The notes under the pieces were generated by a model. It saw nothing but the letters and a program-made list of their open reading frames with translations. It searched no databases and was not told the origin of the DNA. Source: Thermoplasmata archaeon (lineage in GTDB: Archaea > Thermoplasmatota > Thermoplasmata > SG8-5 > JAGLSY01). From it: a stretch of DNA of 8,683 bases. Shown here piece by piece: positions 1 through 7,487 of this stretch. The stretch spans positions 1 through 8,683 of the forward strand of contig JAGLQE010000339.1 of NCBI GenBank assembly GCA_023137005.1, read 5' to 3'. The first letter of the stretch is position 1, and every line of letters starts with the position of its first letter. Position numbers and translations under genes: made by a program.

Positions 1-462
1 GAATCATATGGCTACACACCGATAACCAACCTCACTGGACACAGCCTGAAAAGATACAATCTACATGCTGGCCTCAGCATTCCCAATATCCTGGATGATA
101 ATTCCGACCTCATCAGGGAGGGGGATGCCATAGCGATAGAACCTTTTGCCACCAATGGTGCCGGCAGGGTGGCTGGCCGGAAGAGCGGTAATATTTACAG
201 GATGATGAGAAAAAGAGAGGTGGACGATACCCAGCTCAATGACCTTATCAACCTCATATATGATGAGTTCAGGGGACTTCCATTCTCGGAAAGATGGATC
301 GCCAGGCAGGTGAAGAAACCAAAGCAGGTCATTCGAAAATTATTCCGTTCGGGCATCATCACCACCTACCCGGTGCTCCTAGAAATTGAGAAAGGAATGG
401 TGTCGCAGGCTGAGCATACTGTTATTGTTACGAAGAATGGGTGTATTGTAACGACGCGGTAA
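1..462 (+). CDS. map: Methionine aminopeptidase, type II (C-terminal part)
   Basis: Removes the initiator methionine from new proteins in the cytoplasm, using a dinuclear metal centre. Frame 1 is open from the first base, so the 5' end lies outside the window; 153 residues remain before TAA. Seen in the fragment: TGHSLKRYNLHAGLSIPN at residues 12-29, with the conserved metal-ligand His14 and the substrate-site His22; EGDAIAIEPFAT at 40-51, with the ligand Glu47; and SQAEHTVIV near the end, with the last ligand Glu138. About 60 residues between GNIY and the Pro/Leu-rich stretch before SQAEHT match the helical winged-helix-like insertion that defines type II enzymes. All expected C-terminal catalytic residues are present, so the protein is probably active. 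A GTG at 169 is not the start, because strong homology continues upstream of it. The gene converges on the beta-helix gene, with 9 bp between the stop codons. Confidence 0.95.
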   Translation, partial: ESYGYTPITNLTGHSLKRYNLHAGLSIPNILDDNSDLIREGDAIAIEPFATNGAGRVAGRKSGNIYRMMRKREVDDTQLNDLINLIYDEFRGLPFSERWIARQVKKPKQVIRKLFRSGIITTYPVLLEIEKGMVSQAEHTVIVTKNGCIVTTR

Positions 463-471
463 AGGATTGAC

Positions 472-1671
472 CTATGCTTTTTTCTTAAAATAAATAAGAG
501 CTATACATACGATAATAAATACACAGCTAATGCCTATTATAACTAAATAAAAATTAAGCTGGGTGGTTGTAGAAACATCTACTTGAAGGGATGTATGAGG
601 ATATGTGGTTATTGTTTCTATTAGCTGTGTTTCCCCTTTAGTTGCTGTTATTGTGTAAGGATTGTAATTAATGGTAATATTATCATTTGTAATTTCATAC
701 TCAAGGATGTTATATGAGAAATATGGAGATGATTGAAATCCTATTATTTCTTGATTATTGTAAGTATTGCCTTCATTATCCTTTACTTCTACATTATCCA
801 TTTGGACAATTGAGCCTAGATTATCTTTGAAAATTATTTGTAAGGAATTCCTTTTAAGAATCTGACCCAAATCATTTGGTTGATCATCACTATCTAGAAA
901 TACATTATTTTCTAAACTGACGTTACAATCCAGGATCTCGATTCCATAACGATCATTATTTCCTATAACATTGTCTTTTACTACTGTATCCTGAGTGCAA
1001 TATCCTAAGAATATTCCACTACTGTGATAAGAATTTTCAATTGTATTGTTGATTATTTGAGGACTCATATCATAACATCTAATTGCTTCTGACAGGTATG
1101 AAGAAATAATTGTATTGTTCATAATTCTTGGAATTAATAAAGAGTAATCATTGCTTCCAGTATTAGATCCAGAGCCGTCTAGAAATATGCTACAATTTTC
1201 GATGTGATTATTTTCAATTTTTGGAGCAGAGTTGTGTAAAATAATTCTTGATCCAGGTGATATACTACTATGATATCCAATAATATTAGTATATTTTATT
1301 ATAGAATTTTGCCCGAAATTATTTTGAATATTTCCATTAATAGTAAATTCGGTCCAATAATTGATTGATGACGGAGTATTCGTTCTTATTGTAATTAATG
1401 AATCTGGTGATCCAATTGCTTTGATTGTACCATTTACTATCAATTCATAAGACCCATTAAAGATTATTTCAGTGCCTGGATCAATCGTTAATATTACGTC
1501 CTCGTCAACTGTCAAATTATCGTTAATATATATTGTATCAGACCATGTTGAGTCAACTATTATATGGCCACTGATGCTCGCAGAGACAGTGGGTGTGGCC
1601 ATTATTAGGCCAGTGAATACACTGATGAACATTAGGAATGTCAGTGTTATCGTAAATAATTTGTAATTCAT
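472..1671 (-). CDS. Secreted, membrane-anchored right-handed beta-helix surface protein
   Basis: A 399-aa protein of unknown specific function, predicted to sit on the outer face of the cell membrane. It begins with a signal peptide: Lys4, a hydrophobic core at about residues 5-24, and a likely cleavage after VSA at 29-31. It ends with one transmembrane helix (about 372-395) followed by FKKKA, a C-terminal anchor with a positive cytoplasmic tail. Between these are loose repeats of the I-x-N-N-x-I type (PKIENNHIENCSI, PRIMNNTII, PQIINNTIENS, VSLENNVFLDS) with GIxL turns, the pattern of NosD/pectate-lyase-like parallel beta-helices. At least eight N-x-S/T sequons suggest glycosylation. The frame stays open to 1809, but I chose the ATG at 1671 because it starts the signal peptide directly and follows a purine-rich AAGTGGAAGAG. 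Sampled 60-base stretches are about 20-32% G+C, against 50-57% in the neighbouring operon. An adhesin, S-layer-associated protein or inactive carbohydrate-binding helix are all possible; I see no catalytic motif. Confidence 0.8.
   Translation of the reverse strand: MNYKLFTITLTFLMFISVFTGLIMATPTVSASISGHIIVDSTWSDTIYINDNLTVDEDVILTIDPGTEIIFNGSYELIVNGTIKAIGSPDSLITIRTNTPSSINYWTEFTINGNIQNNFGQNSIIKYTNIIGYHSSISPGSRIILHNSAPKIENNHIENCSIFLDGSGSNTGSNDYSLLIPRIMNNTIISSYLSEAIRCYDMSPQIINNTIENSYHSSGIFLGYCTQDTVVKDNVIGNNDRYGIEILDCNVSLENNVFLDSDDQPNDLGQILKRNSLQIIFKDNLGSIVQMDNVEVKDNEGNTYNNQEIIGFQSSPYFSYNILEYEITNDNITINYNPYTITATKGETQLIETITTYPHTSLQVDVSTTTQLNFYLVIIGISCVFIIVCIALIYFKKKA
476..486 (+). terminator. Oligo-T termination signal after map
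   Basis: A run of six T (478-483) inside GCTTTTTTCTT begins 16 bases after the map stop codon. Archaeal RNA polymerase commonly terminates at T-rich tracts without a hairpin, so this is a reasonable end for the map transcript. The same bases encode the terminal Lys residues of the converging minus-strand gene, so the T run may exist for coding reasons only. Confidence 0.3.
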
Positions 1672-1699
1672 CTCTTCCACTTCTTGAGGATATGATGTT

Positions 1700-1722
1700 C
1701 TGCTTATTAAAATAATTTTTTG
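1700..1722 (-). promoter_or_regulatory. Possible TATA element for the beta-helix gene
   Basis: Read on the minus strand, CCAAAAAATTATTTTAATAA lies centred about 40 bases before the ATG at 1671. An archaeal TATA box there would place the transcript start around 1685, leaving a leader of about 14 bases containing the purine-rich AAGTGGAAGAG. The surrounding DNA is AT-rich, so a chance match is possible, and the gene could instead be read through from the coiled-coil operon upstream. Confidence 0.35.
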
Positions 1723-1748
1723 GTTTATGGAGAGGACATTGTGTCGTG

Positions 1749-1785
1749 GAGGTTTGTTAAGCTGGGTGTGGATAAGGACCCCGCC
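1749..1785 (+). repeat. Dispersed repeat, short copy (A)
   Basis: Contains TTTGTTAAGCTGGGTGTGG followed directly by ATAAGGACCCCGCC. The same two blocks, in the same order and orientation, occur at 8603-8670, where they are separated by about 25 extra bases. The first block matches over 23-24 bases with one substitution and one indel, including the preceding GAGG. This copy lies in the 158-bp spacer between the coiled-coil operon and the beta-helix gene. The rest of that spacer holds only the possible promoter of the beta-helix gene. The nature of the repeat is unknown: a decayed mobile-element end, or a non-autonomous repeat. Confidence 0.6.
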
Positions 1786-1829
1786 ATATTGAGAGATTGT
1801 GGCACCCATTCTTAGAAATAGGCTGAAGT

Positions 1830-4800
1830 CTACAATATACTAGACAAATGCTCTTTCATTCTATCCAGATAATCTTTCCTCTCTTCCAGCTGTTTCTCCT
1901 TCTTGGCAAGATCGGCCTCTTTCTTCTTCAGCTCGGCATGAAGCTCATCGGTCTTCTCCGTGCTCGTGGAATGGGATTTTATCTTCTTGGTCAGGTCTGT
2001 TTCTTTCTCGGCCAGGTCCGTCTCTTGTTTGGCCAAACGTTTTTGTTCCCTGTCAATGGCCTTGCGCTCGGTCTCTAGAGTTTTCTCAACTCTAGCCCTG
2101 ATGATCTGCTCGGCATCGATGGCCTTCTGGGATTCCAATTCTATCTGCCTCCAGACCTCGGCCGACTCTTTCTTCTCGGCCATGAGTAATTCCAGCTCGG
2201 TGGCAAGCTTGTCCGCCTTCTTACTGAGATCATCGCCCCTGGTCCTGTGCTGTTCCGAGGTCACCAGTAGCTCGCGCTCTTTCTTGGCCAGCTCGTCCTC
2301 CTTGGTCTTGAGGGTGGTCTCCAGGTCTTCCTTGATATTGGCTAGTTCCTCGCGCTCGCCCGTAAGCTTCTTCAAAAGGTCCTCATTGCGCTTCTGCTCC
2401 ACGGATTTGGCATATTTCATGAGTGATAGAGCGGACTGTTTCATGTCATCCAGATCACTACGCTCTTCTTTCAGCATCTGCATTTCCGCGTCCCGTTTGT
2501 CCATCTCCTCTTCGAGCAGGCGCTTCATGCGGTTGAGGTCAGCCTCTCTTTCTCTCAACTCTTTCTGCTGTCTCTCTATCTCTTTCATCTTTTGAGGTAG
2601 ATCGCCCTTCAGTGTCTCGAGCTTGTCCTTCTCCTCACGAATATCCTGCATCTTGTGGGCCAGGTCCGTCTCCATGGTATTCAGGTCGGTCTCGTGAGAT
2701 GTCAATTCATCCTCACGGCGCATGAATATCTCGGCTCTGATCTTGAGTTCCTCGGTCTCCTTGGCTATCTTGTCGATATTGTCCCCAAGTTCTTTTTCCC
2801 GTTCAGCCAGTTCGTCCATCTTGTAATGAAGTTCCTTCTCATTCACCTTGATCTGGACATCTTCCTTCTTCATCTGCTCCGTCTTCCTTTCCAGCTCTTT
2901 TTCCAGATCCCGCAACTGCCTTTCCTTGGCCTCGTGGCGCTTGGTCTCTCGGCCAATATCCTTCCAGACCTTGTCCATATCATCCTTCTGGGAAATGAGT
3001 CGAGTGTTCTCATCAGTGAGCTCCTTCTCCATCTCCCTCAGCTTGACATCCTTTTTCTCCAGAGACAGTTTCATGCTCTCTATGCGCTTTTCCCTCTGGG
3101 TCACATCTGCTTGAGTTATCTTGAATTCCGATTGCTGGTCAGACAGGGCCTTGGATCCTTCCTGTACCCTTTCTTCCTCGCCTTTCACACCTGCCAGCCT
3201 GCTTTCGATCTCCTCTTCCTTTATGGCCAGCTCTTCCATCCTGCCAGCCAGCTCACCGTCCAGCTGCGAGAGTTCCTTGCCCCTTGTATCAAGCTCGTTC
3301 TTGGCCTTCACGATCTGCCTCTCCCTCTCAATAAGCTCGATATCTTTTGAGTGAAGGATCTCGGCCTGGCCATTCAGCAGGGTGTCTTTATCGGCCTGGG
3401 CCTTCTTGGACTCCTGTATCTTGGCCTCGAACTTATCGACCGTCTCATCCAATCTTGACTGGTCGGCCTCGATCTTTATTTCCCTCTCCTTCAGCTCGGA
3501 GTCCACATTGCCAAGGGACTTCTCCCTCTGCTTCAGCTCTCCATCGAAATTATCGGCCTCCTGCCGTCTCATCTTGAGGTGTTCCAGATCTTCTTCCAGA
3601 TGCTTCCTGTCCTGTTCCAGCCTTTCCCTGGAATTTTCCATTTCCTTTTCCTGTTTGGACAGCATCTTCTCCATATCCGTCAGGATGGTATCGCGCTCAT
3701 CCGCATCCTCCACCTGTGTGTCCAACTCTCGTTTTCTGGAATCAAGTTCCTTTTCAAGGGTGGCCAATTCCGTATCTTTTTCTGTTAATTCTGTGAATTT
3801 GATATCCTGTTTTCCGGCCTTTGTAGTCAATTCAGAGCCCAGGTTCTCCAGGTACCTGGCTTCCTTGTCCACTTCCGATCTATCCTTCTTCAGGTCCTTA
3901 GCCAGTTCCTTGAGTTCGGCAGCCTTTGTGGCCAGAGTTTCCTCTTTCTCCACTTGCTTGACCTCTTTCTTCTCCAGTTTGATGGCCAGCTTCTTCAATT
4001 CTTTCTCTTCCTGATCGAAGACATCCTTCTTCTCCTCCAGGTCCTTGAACTGCCTGGCAATATCCTCTCGCTTGGCCAGTATCTCGGCTTCCTTCTCACC
4101 GACCTCGTCCTTCGACAGAGAGATCCCTTCCCTCATATTCTCCAGCTCTTCGGTCTGGCTGTCCAGATCCTGTTTTCTATCAGTTAGTTCGGTATCCTTG
4201 GATTCGAGATTCTCCTGAAGTTCCTTTAACTCGGTCTCAAGGCGGGCGCGCTCTTCCTCGAATTCGTCTCTATCTTTGATCAGCAACTCAATGTCAGAAT
4301 CAATTCCCTTCCTCTCGGAGGTCACCTTCTTCTCCAGCTTGGCAGTGGACCTCTCATTGGCTTCAAGCTCTTCCGAGCGCTTGGCATAATCAGCTTCATT
4401 GCCCTCATATTCTACCAGCTTTTCTTCGAGGGTCTTCTCCCTCTCCTCAAGCTCCAGCTCGGTGGCGGATATGTGGTCCTTGGATTCCTCCAGTTCCTTC
4501 TTCAGATCCAGGATCTCTGAATTTTTATCGGACATAATGCCGTCCAGTTCCGCGATGCGGTCCCTTGACTCGCCAAGCTCTGTCTCGAGGGATGTGATGC
4601 GTCCGTCCACTTCGGACTGGCCATCTGTCATTTCCTTCTCCTTATCTGAAATGCGTTGTGACTCGGCCTGCATATCGGCCTTGGTAATTTCCAGTTCAGC
4701 CTCTCGTGATTCAAGATCGGTCTTTGTGGCTTCCAATTCCGCCTTGATAGCTGCCGTGTCTTCTTCTCTCTGCACAAGGTCAGTGTTCTTCTCCTCATAC

Positions 4801-6038
4801 TCTGCCAATTGTGATTCAAGGTCCTTGGTCCTCTTCTTAAGGTCCTTCTCCAGATCCTTCAGTTCCTGGGCCTTGCCGTCCAACTCTCCTTTGGTCTTTG
4901 TGACGCCTTTCTCGGCCTGCTCCAGTTCCTCTTTCTGAGATTCGAAATCTATTTTCAGGGATTCGAGTTCAGCTTCCAAAGCCTTGGTATTGTTTTCCTG
5001 CTCGATGAGGGACTTCTCTAATTCTTCCTTATCCTTTATGGCATTGTCCCGGACCTTCTCTATTCCTTCTATGTCACCCTCAAGAATGGAACTCCTGGCC
5101 GATATCTCCTTATTATTCTCCTCCAACTCCCTGACCTTGGCTTCCAGATCTGATCTTTCAGCCTTTAAGTTATCCAATTCCTTTTCCACGGACTTCTCGG
5201 CCTTGCCCTTGGCCTTCCTCTCATTCTCAAAGGACTTGGACTCCCCTTCGAGCTCGGCAATTCTATTTTCCAATTCGGCCTTTTCATCTCCAAGCTCCTT
5301 CTGAACTTGCTCCATCTCCTCAGACTTAATATCTGAATCGTCCTTGGAGGCCTTTAATTCTTTCAGGTCTTTCTCCAGCTCCGTGATCTTGGCCTCAAGG
5401 TCTTTTGTCTGCTTTTCACTGTCACCAGCCTTGGCAGCCTCATCGACCAGGTTCTTCTTATCCTTTTCAAGGTCGGTCAATTGTTTCTCCATGCCCTTGA
5501 CCGTGTCCTTCAGGTCAGATAGCTCATCCAATACCTTCTGTTTGCCCTCGAGTTCCTTGGCCAGTCTTTTCAGTTCCTTATCCTTTTCAGCGGCCTTCTC
5601 AGCCAGTTCCTTGGCCTTGGCCTCCTCTTTCTTCTTGGCCTTTTCCATGGCCTTGGCCAGATCATCATGAGCTACGGCTTTGGGCTCCTTCTTCGGCTTG
5701 GGTGGTTCCTCCTTCTTGGGTTCTGGCTCAGGCTCCGCGACAGGTTCGGGTTCGTCGATCTTATCCATTAGCTGGGAAGTGATATCCAGCATCTCGCCGG
5801 GCTCTTCGTCCTCGGCTGCCCCATCATCCATTCCTGGTTCCTTCAGATTCACTCCGCAGGAAAAACAAAGGGAGTTATCACTGCTATTGACAGCATTACA
5901 TGCAGGACAATTGATCTCACCCACTTCTTCAGCAACTGGTTCAGGGATTGCATCCTCGATAGGTTCCTCTGGCACTGGCTCGACTGGAGCCTCCTCTTTT
6001 TCTTCGAGTGCTTGTTTTGCCTTGTCCCTCAATCCCAT
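1830..6038 (-). CDS. Giant zinc-ribbon coiled-coil protein (1402 aa)
   Basis: I do not recognise this as a named family. Residues 44-61 form a zinc ribbon (C44-x2-C47-x10-C58-x2-C61). Residues 62-122 are acidic and proline-rich (EPEPEPKKEEPPKPKK), a likely flexible linker. From about 125 to the end the sequence is almost entirely Glu/Lys/Asp/Arg/Leu in heptads (for example EKDLKKRTKDLESQLAEYEE), with very few prolines and only two tryptophans that I find (W1025, W1296). This predicts a near-continuous coiled coil of about 1,270 residues, roughly 190 nm if fully extended. There is no signal peptide, no transmembrane segment and no Walker A/B motif, so it is not an SMC or Rad50 ATPase and should be cytoplasmic. 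The ATG at 6038 has GGTGG six bases upstream; an ATG at 6043 is in another frame that stops at once. It lies 10 bp downstream of the other zinc-ribbon coiled-coil gene and is probably co-transcribed and coupled with it. A structural or scaffolding role is an inference from shape alone; myosin- or SMC-like database hits would reflect composition. Confidence 0.85.
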   Translation of the reverse strand: MGLRDKAKQALEEKEEAPVEPVPEEPIEDAIPEPVAEEVGEINCPACNAVNSSDNSLCFSCGVNLKEPGMDDGAAEDEEPGEMLDITSQLMDKIDEPEPVAEPEPEPKKEEPPKPKKEPKAVAHDDLAKAMEKAKKKEEAKAKELAEKAAEKDKELKRLAKELEGKQKVLDELSDLKDTVKGMEKQLTDLEKDKKNLVDEAAKAGDSEKQTKDLEAKITELEKDLKELKASKDDSDIKSEEMEQVQKELGDEKAELENRIAELEGESKSFENERKAKGKAEKSVEKELDNLKAERSDLEAKVRELEENNKEISARSSILEGDIEGIEKVRDNAIKDKEELEKSLIEQENNTKALEAELESLKIDFESQKEELEQAEKGVTKTKGELDGKAQELKDLEKDLKKRTKDLESQLAEYEEKNTDLVQREEDTAAIKAELEATKTDLESREAELEITKADMQAESQRISDKEKEMTDGQSEVDGRITSLETELGESRDRIAELDGIMSDKNSEILDLKKELEESKDHISATELELEEREKTLEEKLVEYEGNEADYAKRSEELEANERSTAKLEKKVTSERKGIDSDIELLIKDRDEFEEERARLETELKELQENLESKDTELTDRKQDLDSQTEELENMREGISLSKDEVGEKEAEILAKREDIARQFKDLEEKKDVFDQEEKELKKLAIKLEKKEVKQVEKEETLATKAAELKELAKDLKKDRSEVDKEARYLENLGSELTTKAGKQDIKFTELTEKDTELATLEKELDSRKRELDTQVEDADERDTILTDMEKMLSKQEKEMENSRERLEQDRKHLEEDLEHLKMRRQEADNFDGELKQREKSLGNVDSELKEREIKIEADQSRLDETVDKFEAKIQESKKAQADKDTLLNGQAEILHSKDIELIERERQIVKAKNELDTRGKELSQLDGELAGRMEELAIKEEEIESRLAGVKGEEERVQEGSKALSDQQSEFKITQADVTQREKRIESMKLSLEKKDVKLREMEKELTDENTRLISQKDDMDKVWKDIGRETKRHEAKERQLRDLEKELERKTEQMKKEDVQIKVNEKELHYKMDELAEREKELGDNIDKIAKETEELKIRAEIFMRREDELTSHETDLNTMETDLAHKMQDIREEKDKLETLKGDLPQKMKEIERQQKELREREADLNRMKRLLEEEMDKRDAEMQMLKEERSDLDDMKQSALSLMKYAKSVEQKRNEDLLKKLTGEREELANIKEDLETTLKTKEDELAKKERELLVTSEQHRTRGDDLSKKADKLATELELLMAEKKESAEVWRQIELESQKAIDAEQIIRARVEKTLETERKAIDREQKRLAKQETDLAEKETDLTKKIKSHSTSTEKTDELHAELKKKEADLAKKEKQLEERKDYLDRMKEHLSSIL

Positions 6039-6044
6039 GCCATT

Positions 6045-6049
6045 CCACC
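6045..6049 (-). promoter_or_regulatory. Ribosome binding site of the giant coiled-coil gene, overlapping the upstream stop
   Basis: On the minus strand the junction reads TAGGTGGAATGGCATG. TAG (6051-6049) ends the 462-aa protein, GGTGG (6049-6045) is the Shine-Dalgarno match, and ATG (6038-6036) starts the 1402-aa protein after a six-base spacer. The overlap of stop and binding site suggests translational coupling and fixes the start of the second gene. Confidence 0.7.
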
Positions 6050-7437
6050 TAAAGACCTAGTTCGTCCATCACTTTCTCGTATATCTTGAATTTTTCTGAT
6101 TTTGCAAATGCATCTATTTTATCTTCGGGAAGATGACCCAGAAGATCATCCACTTCTTTAAGGATTTCCTTTATGTCATCATGGATATTGACCAATTTCT
6201 TTTCCTCCGCAGATAGCTCGGATTCCTGCTCTTCGGTCTTCTTCAGCGCGGATTCCAATGATGCTATCTTCTTGTTAAGCTCCTTCTCTTTCTTGGAGAA
6301 TATATCCAATTCCTTGGCGATCTCCTCAGGGCTTTTACCACCATCCATGGTCTTTTTAAGCTCATTCTGTGCGGTTATCTGACCTTCCATCCACTCAGCC
6401 CGGGCTTTCTTGCTCTTGTTCATGATGCTTTTCAATTCCTTTTCTTCGATCAGCCAGATATATTGCAATTGTTCCCAGATCGCAGTATTATCGGTCTTTT
6501 CCTCTTTAAGTGAGTCTATTGTCTTTCTCATTTCCTGCTCGGTCTTCCTGAGGCTCTTCTCTCTATCCTTTAGGGAATCTATCCTATCGGTGAGTTCCAT
6601 CTCCTTCTTCTTCAGGAACTCCTCACGAGCCTTCATCCTCTCCTTTTCCTGCTCCCGCCTGGTCATCTCGGCTTTGAAGGAGGTCAGCCTTACCTTGAAA
6701 TTCGCCTCCTTCTCGACAAGTTCCTGCTGGTGCTTCTCAAGAAGATTACGATATGTGACATCCATATTATGAATATTATCCTCCAGTTGGCGGATCTCAT
6801 CCCTCTCTATGGATATCTCCGACATCCGCATTTCCAGCTCCGCCTTCTTTGATATGGCCTCAGGATCGGATGAACCGTTCATGGAATCGAGTTCTTTTTT
6901 GATCTTCTCGATCTCCTCTTCCGCCACATTTAGAGATTGTCGACGGGCTTTGAGCAAGGTTTGAAGTGGTGTGGCCAGCTTTAAAATGCTTTCCTCTCTC
7001 TTCTCTAACTCTGAAACCTCTTCAGCGGTCTTCTGGATCTCCTTTATGCTCTCCTCGACAATGGGAGTGGTTGCCTGGGATCCAAGGAATGTCTTGAACA
7101 CATCGGTGGCATCCTCTTCCTCCTTAATGTCCTCCTGGGCAGGTGCTTCGGGAGGTTTCTGGGTCTTGCCCCATTGCAGAAGTCGGGAAAGGAATTCCTC
7201 GTCCTCCTGGCTCCTCAGATTGGTGACATCCCTGGTCGCCTGGAACTTGAGGCCGCAATTGAAGCATTCTTTAGAATCATTATCAAGAACCGTCCCACAG
7301 TAGGGGCAGATAATGGCCTGGAACTCATCCTCCAATGCCTCGCCACAATGCTCACAGGTGGTTGACGTGGCCTCGATTATGGAACCGCATTCTGAGCAAT
7401 GAACATTGCCTTCATGAGTACGACCTTTTTTTGCCAT
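6049..7437 (-). CDS. Double zinc-ribbon coiled-coil protein (462 aa)
   Basis: Function unknown. Two tandem zinc ribbons open the protein: C14-x2-C17-x10-C28-x2-C31 and C44-x2-C47-x10-C58-x2-C61, with CPYCG and CFNCG knuckles. A poorly ordered acidic/proline segment follows (about 68-130, including PPEAPAQEDIKEEED). Residues about 131-415 are a Glu/Lys-rich coiled coil with a break around DNTAIWEQLQYIW. The end carries a short motif, LLGHLPEDKIDAFAKSEKF, then a final amphipathic helix. From memory, similar tails occur on other archaeal coiled-coil proteins, but I cannot verify that here. There is no signal peptide or membrane segment, so it should be cytoplasmic. It is the first gene of the operon with the 1402-aa protein, with which it shares the CxxC-x10-CxxC ribbon at the same residue numbers (44-61). 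The start at 7437 is supported by a strong AGGTGGAGGT upstream. It may bind RNA, DNA or protein through its ribbons; nothing visible decides which. Confidence 0.85.
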   Translation of the reverse strand: MAKKGRTHEGNVHCSECGSIIEATSTTCEHCGEALEDEFQAIICPYCGTVLDNDSKECFNCGLKFQATRDVTNLRSQEDEEFLSRLLQWGKTQKPPEAPAQEDIKEEEDATDVFKTFLGSQATTPIVEESIKEIQKTAEEVSELEKREESILKLATPLQTLLKARRQSLNVAEEEIEKIKKELDSMNGSSDPEAISKKAELEMRMSEISIERDEIRQLEDNIHNMDVTYRNLLEKHQQELVEKEANFKVRLTSFKAEMTRREQEKERMKAREEFLKKKEMELTDRIDSLKDREKSLRKTEQEMRKTIDSLKEEKTDNTAIWEQLQYIWLIEEKELKSIMNKSKKARAEWMEGQITAQNELKKTMDGGKSPEEIAKELDIFSKKEKELNKKIASLESALKKTEEQESELSAEEKKLVNIHDDIKEILKEVDDLLGHLPEDKIDAFAKSEKFKIYEKVMDELGL

Positions 7438-7440
7438 TCA

Positions 7441-7450
7441 ACCTCCACCT
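7441..7450 (-). promoter_or_regulatory. Strong ribosome binding site of the double zinc-ribbon gene
   Basis: On the minus strand AGGTGGAGGT precedes TGA and then ATG at 7437. It contains two overlapping matches to the anti-Shine-Dalgarno sequence; AGGTGG sits seven bases from the ATG and GGAGGT three. This decides the start codon and implies a transcript with a real leader, unlike the divergent gene at 7711. Confidence 0.65.
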
Positions 7451-7487
7451 TTCTAAGCCCTCTAAGTGGCCAGACCACTGTATCAGA

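Noticed and set aside
1549..1559. Perfect palindrome GTTGAGTCAAC
   Set aside because: It is only 11 bases long and lies inside the coding part for the mature N-terminus of the beta-helix protein, so chance is the simplest explanation.
1672..1809. N-terminal extension of the beta-helix protein to an upstream ATG at 1809
   Set aside because: The 46 extra residues would put the signal peptide inside the protein and would be encoded by the dispersed repeat. The ATG at 1671 directly starts a normal signal peptide.
1960..5670. Many plus-strand open frames of 70-230 codons opposite the giant coiled-coil gene
   Set aside because: They are antisense shadows. Glu/Lys/Leu-rich coding sequence rarely gives stops on the other strand, and the predicted products are Ser/Leu/Phe-rich with no domain, no ribosome binding site and no consistent reading frame.
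1830..6038. SMC/Rad50 or myosin-like identity for the giant protein
   Set aside because: No Walker A, Walker B, signature motif, hinge or motor domain is visible. Any similarity would come from shared coiled-coil composition.
6173..7365. Plus-strand open frames opposite the 462-aa zinc-ribbon gene
   Set aside because: They have the same low-complexity Ser/Phe/Leu composition as the other shadows; the minus-strand frame has clear zinc ribbons and a strong ribosome binding site.
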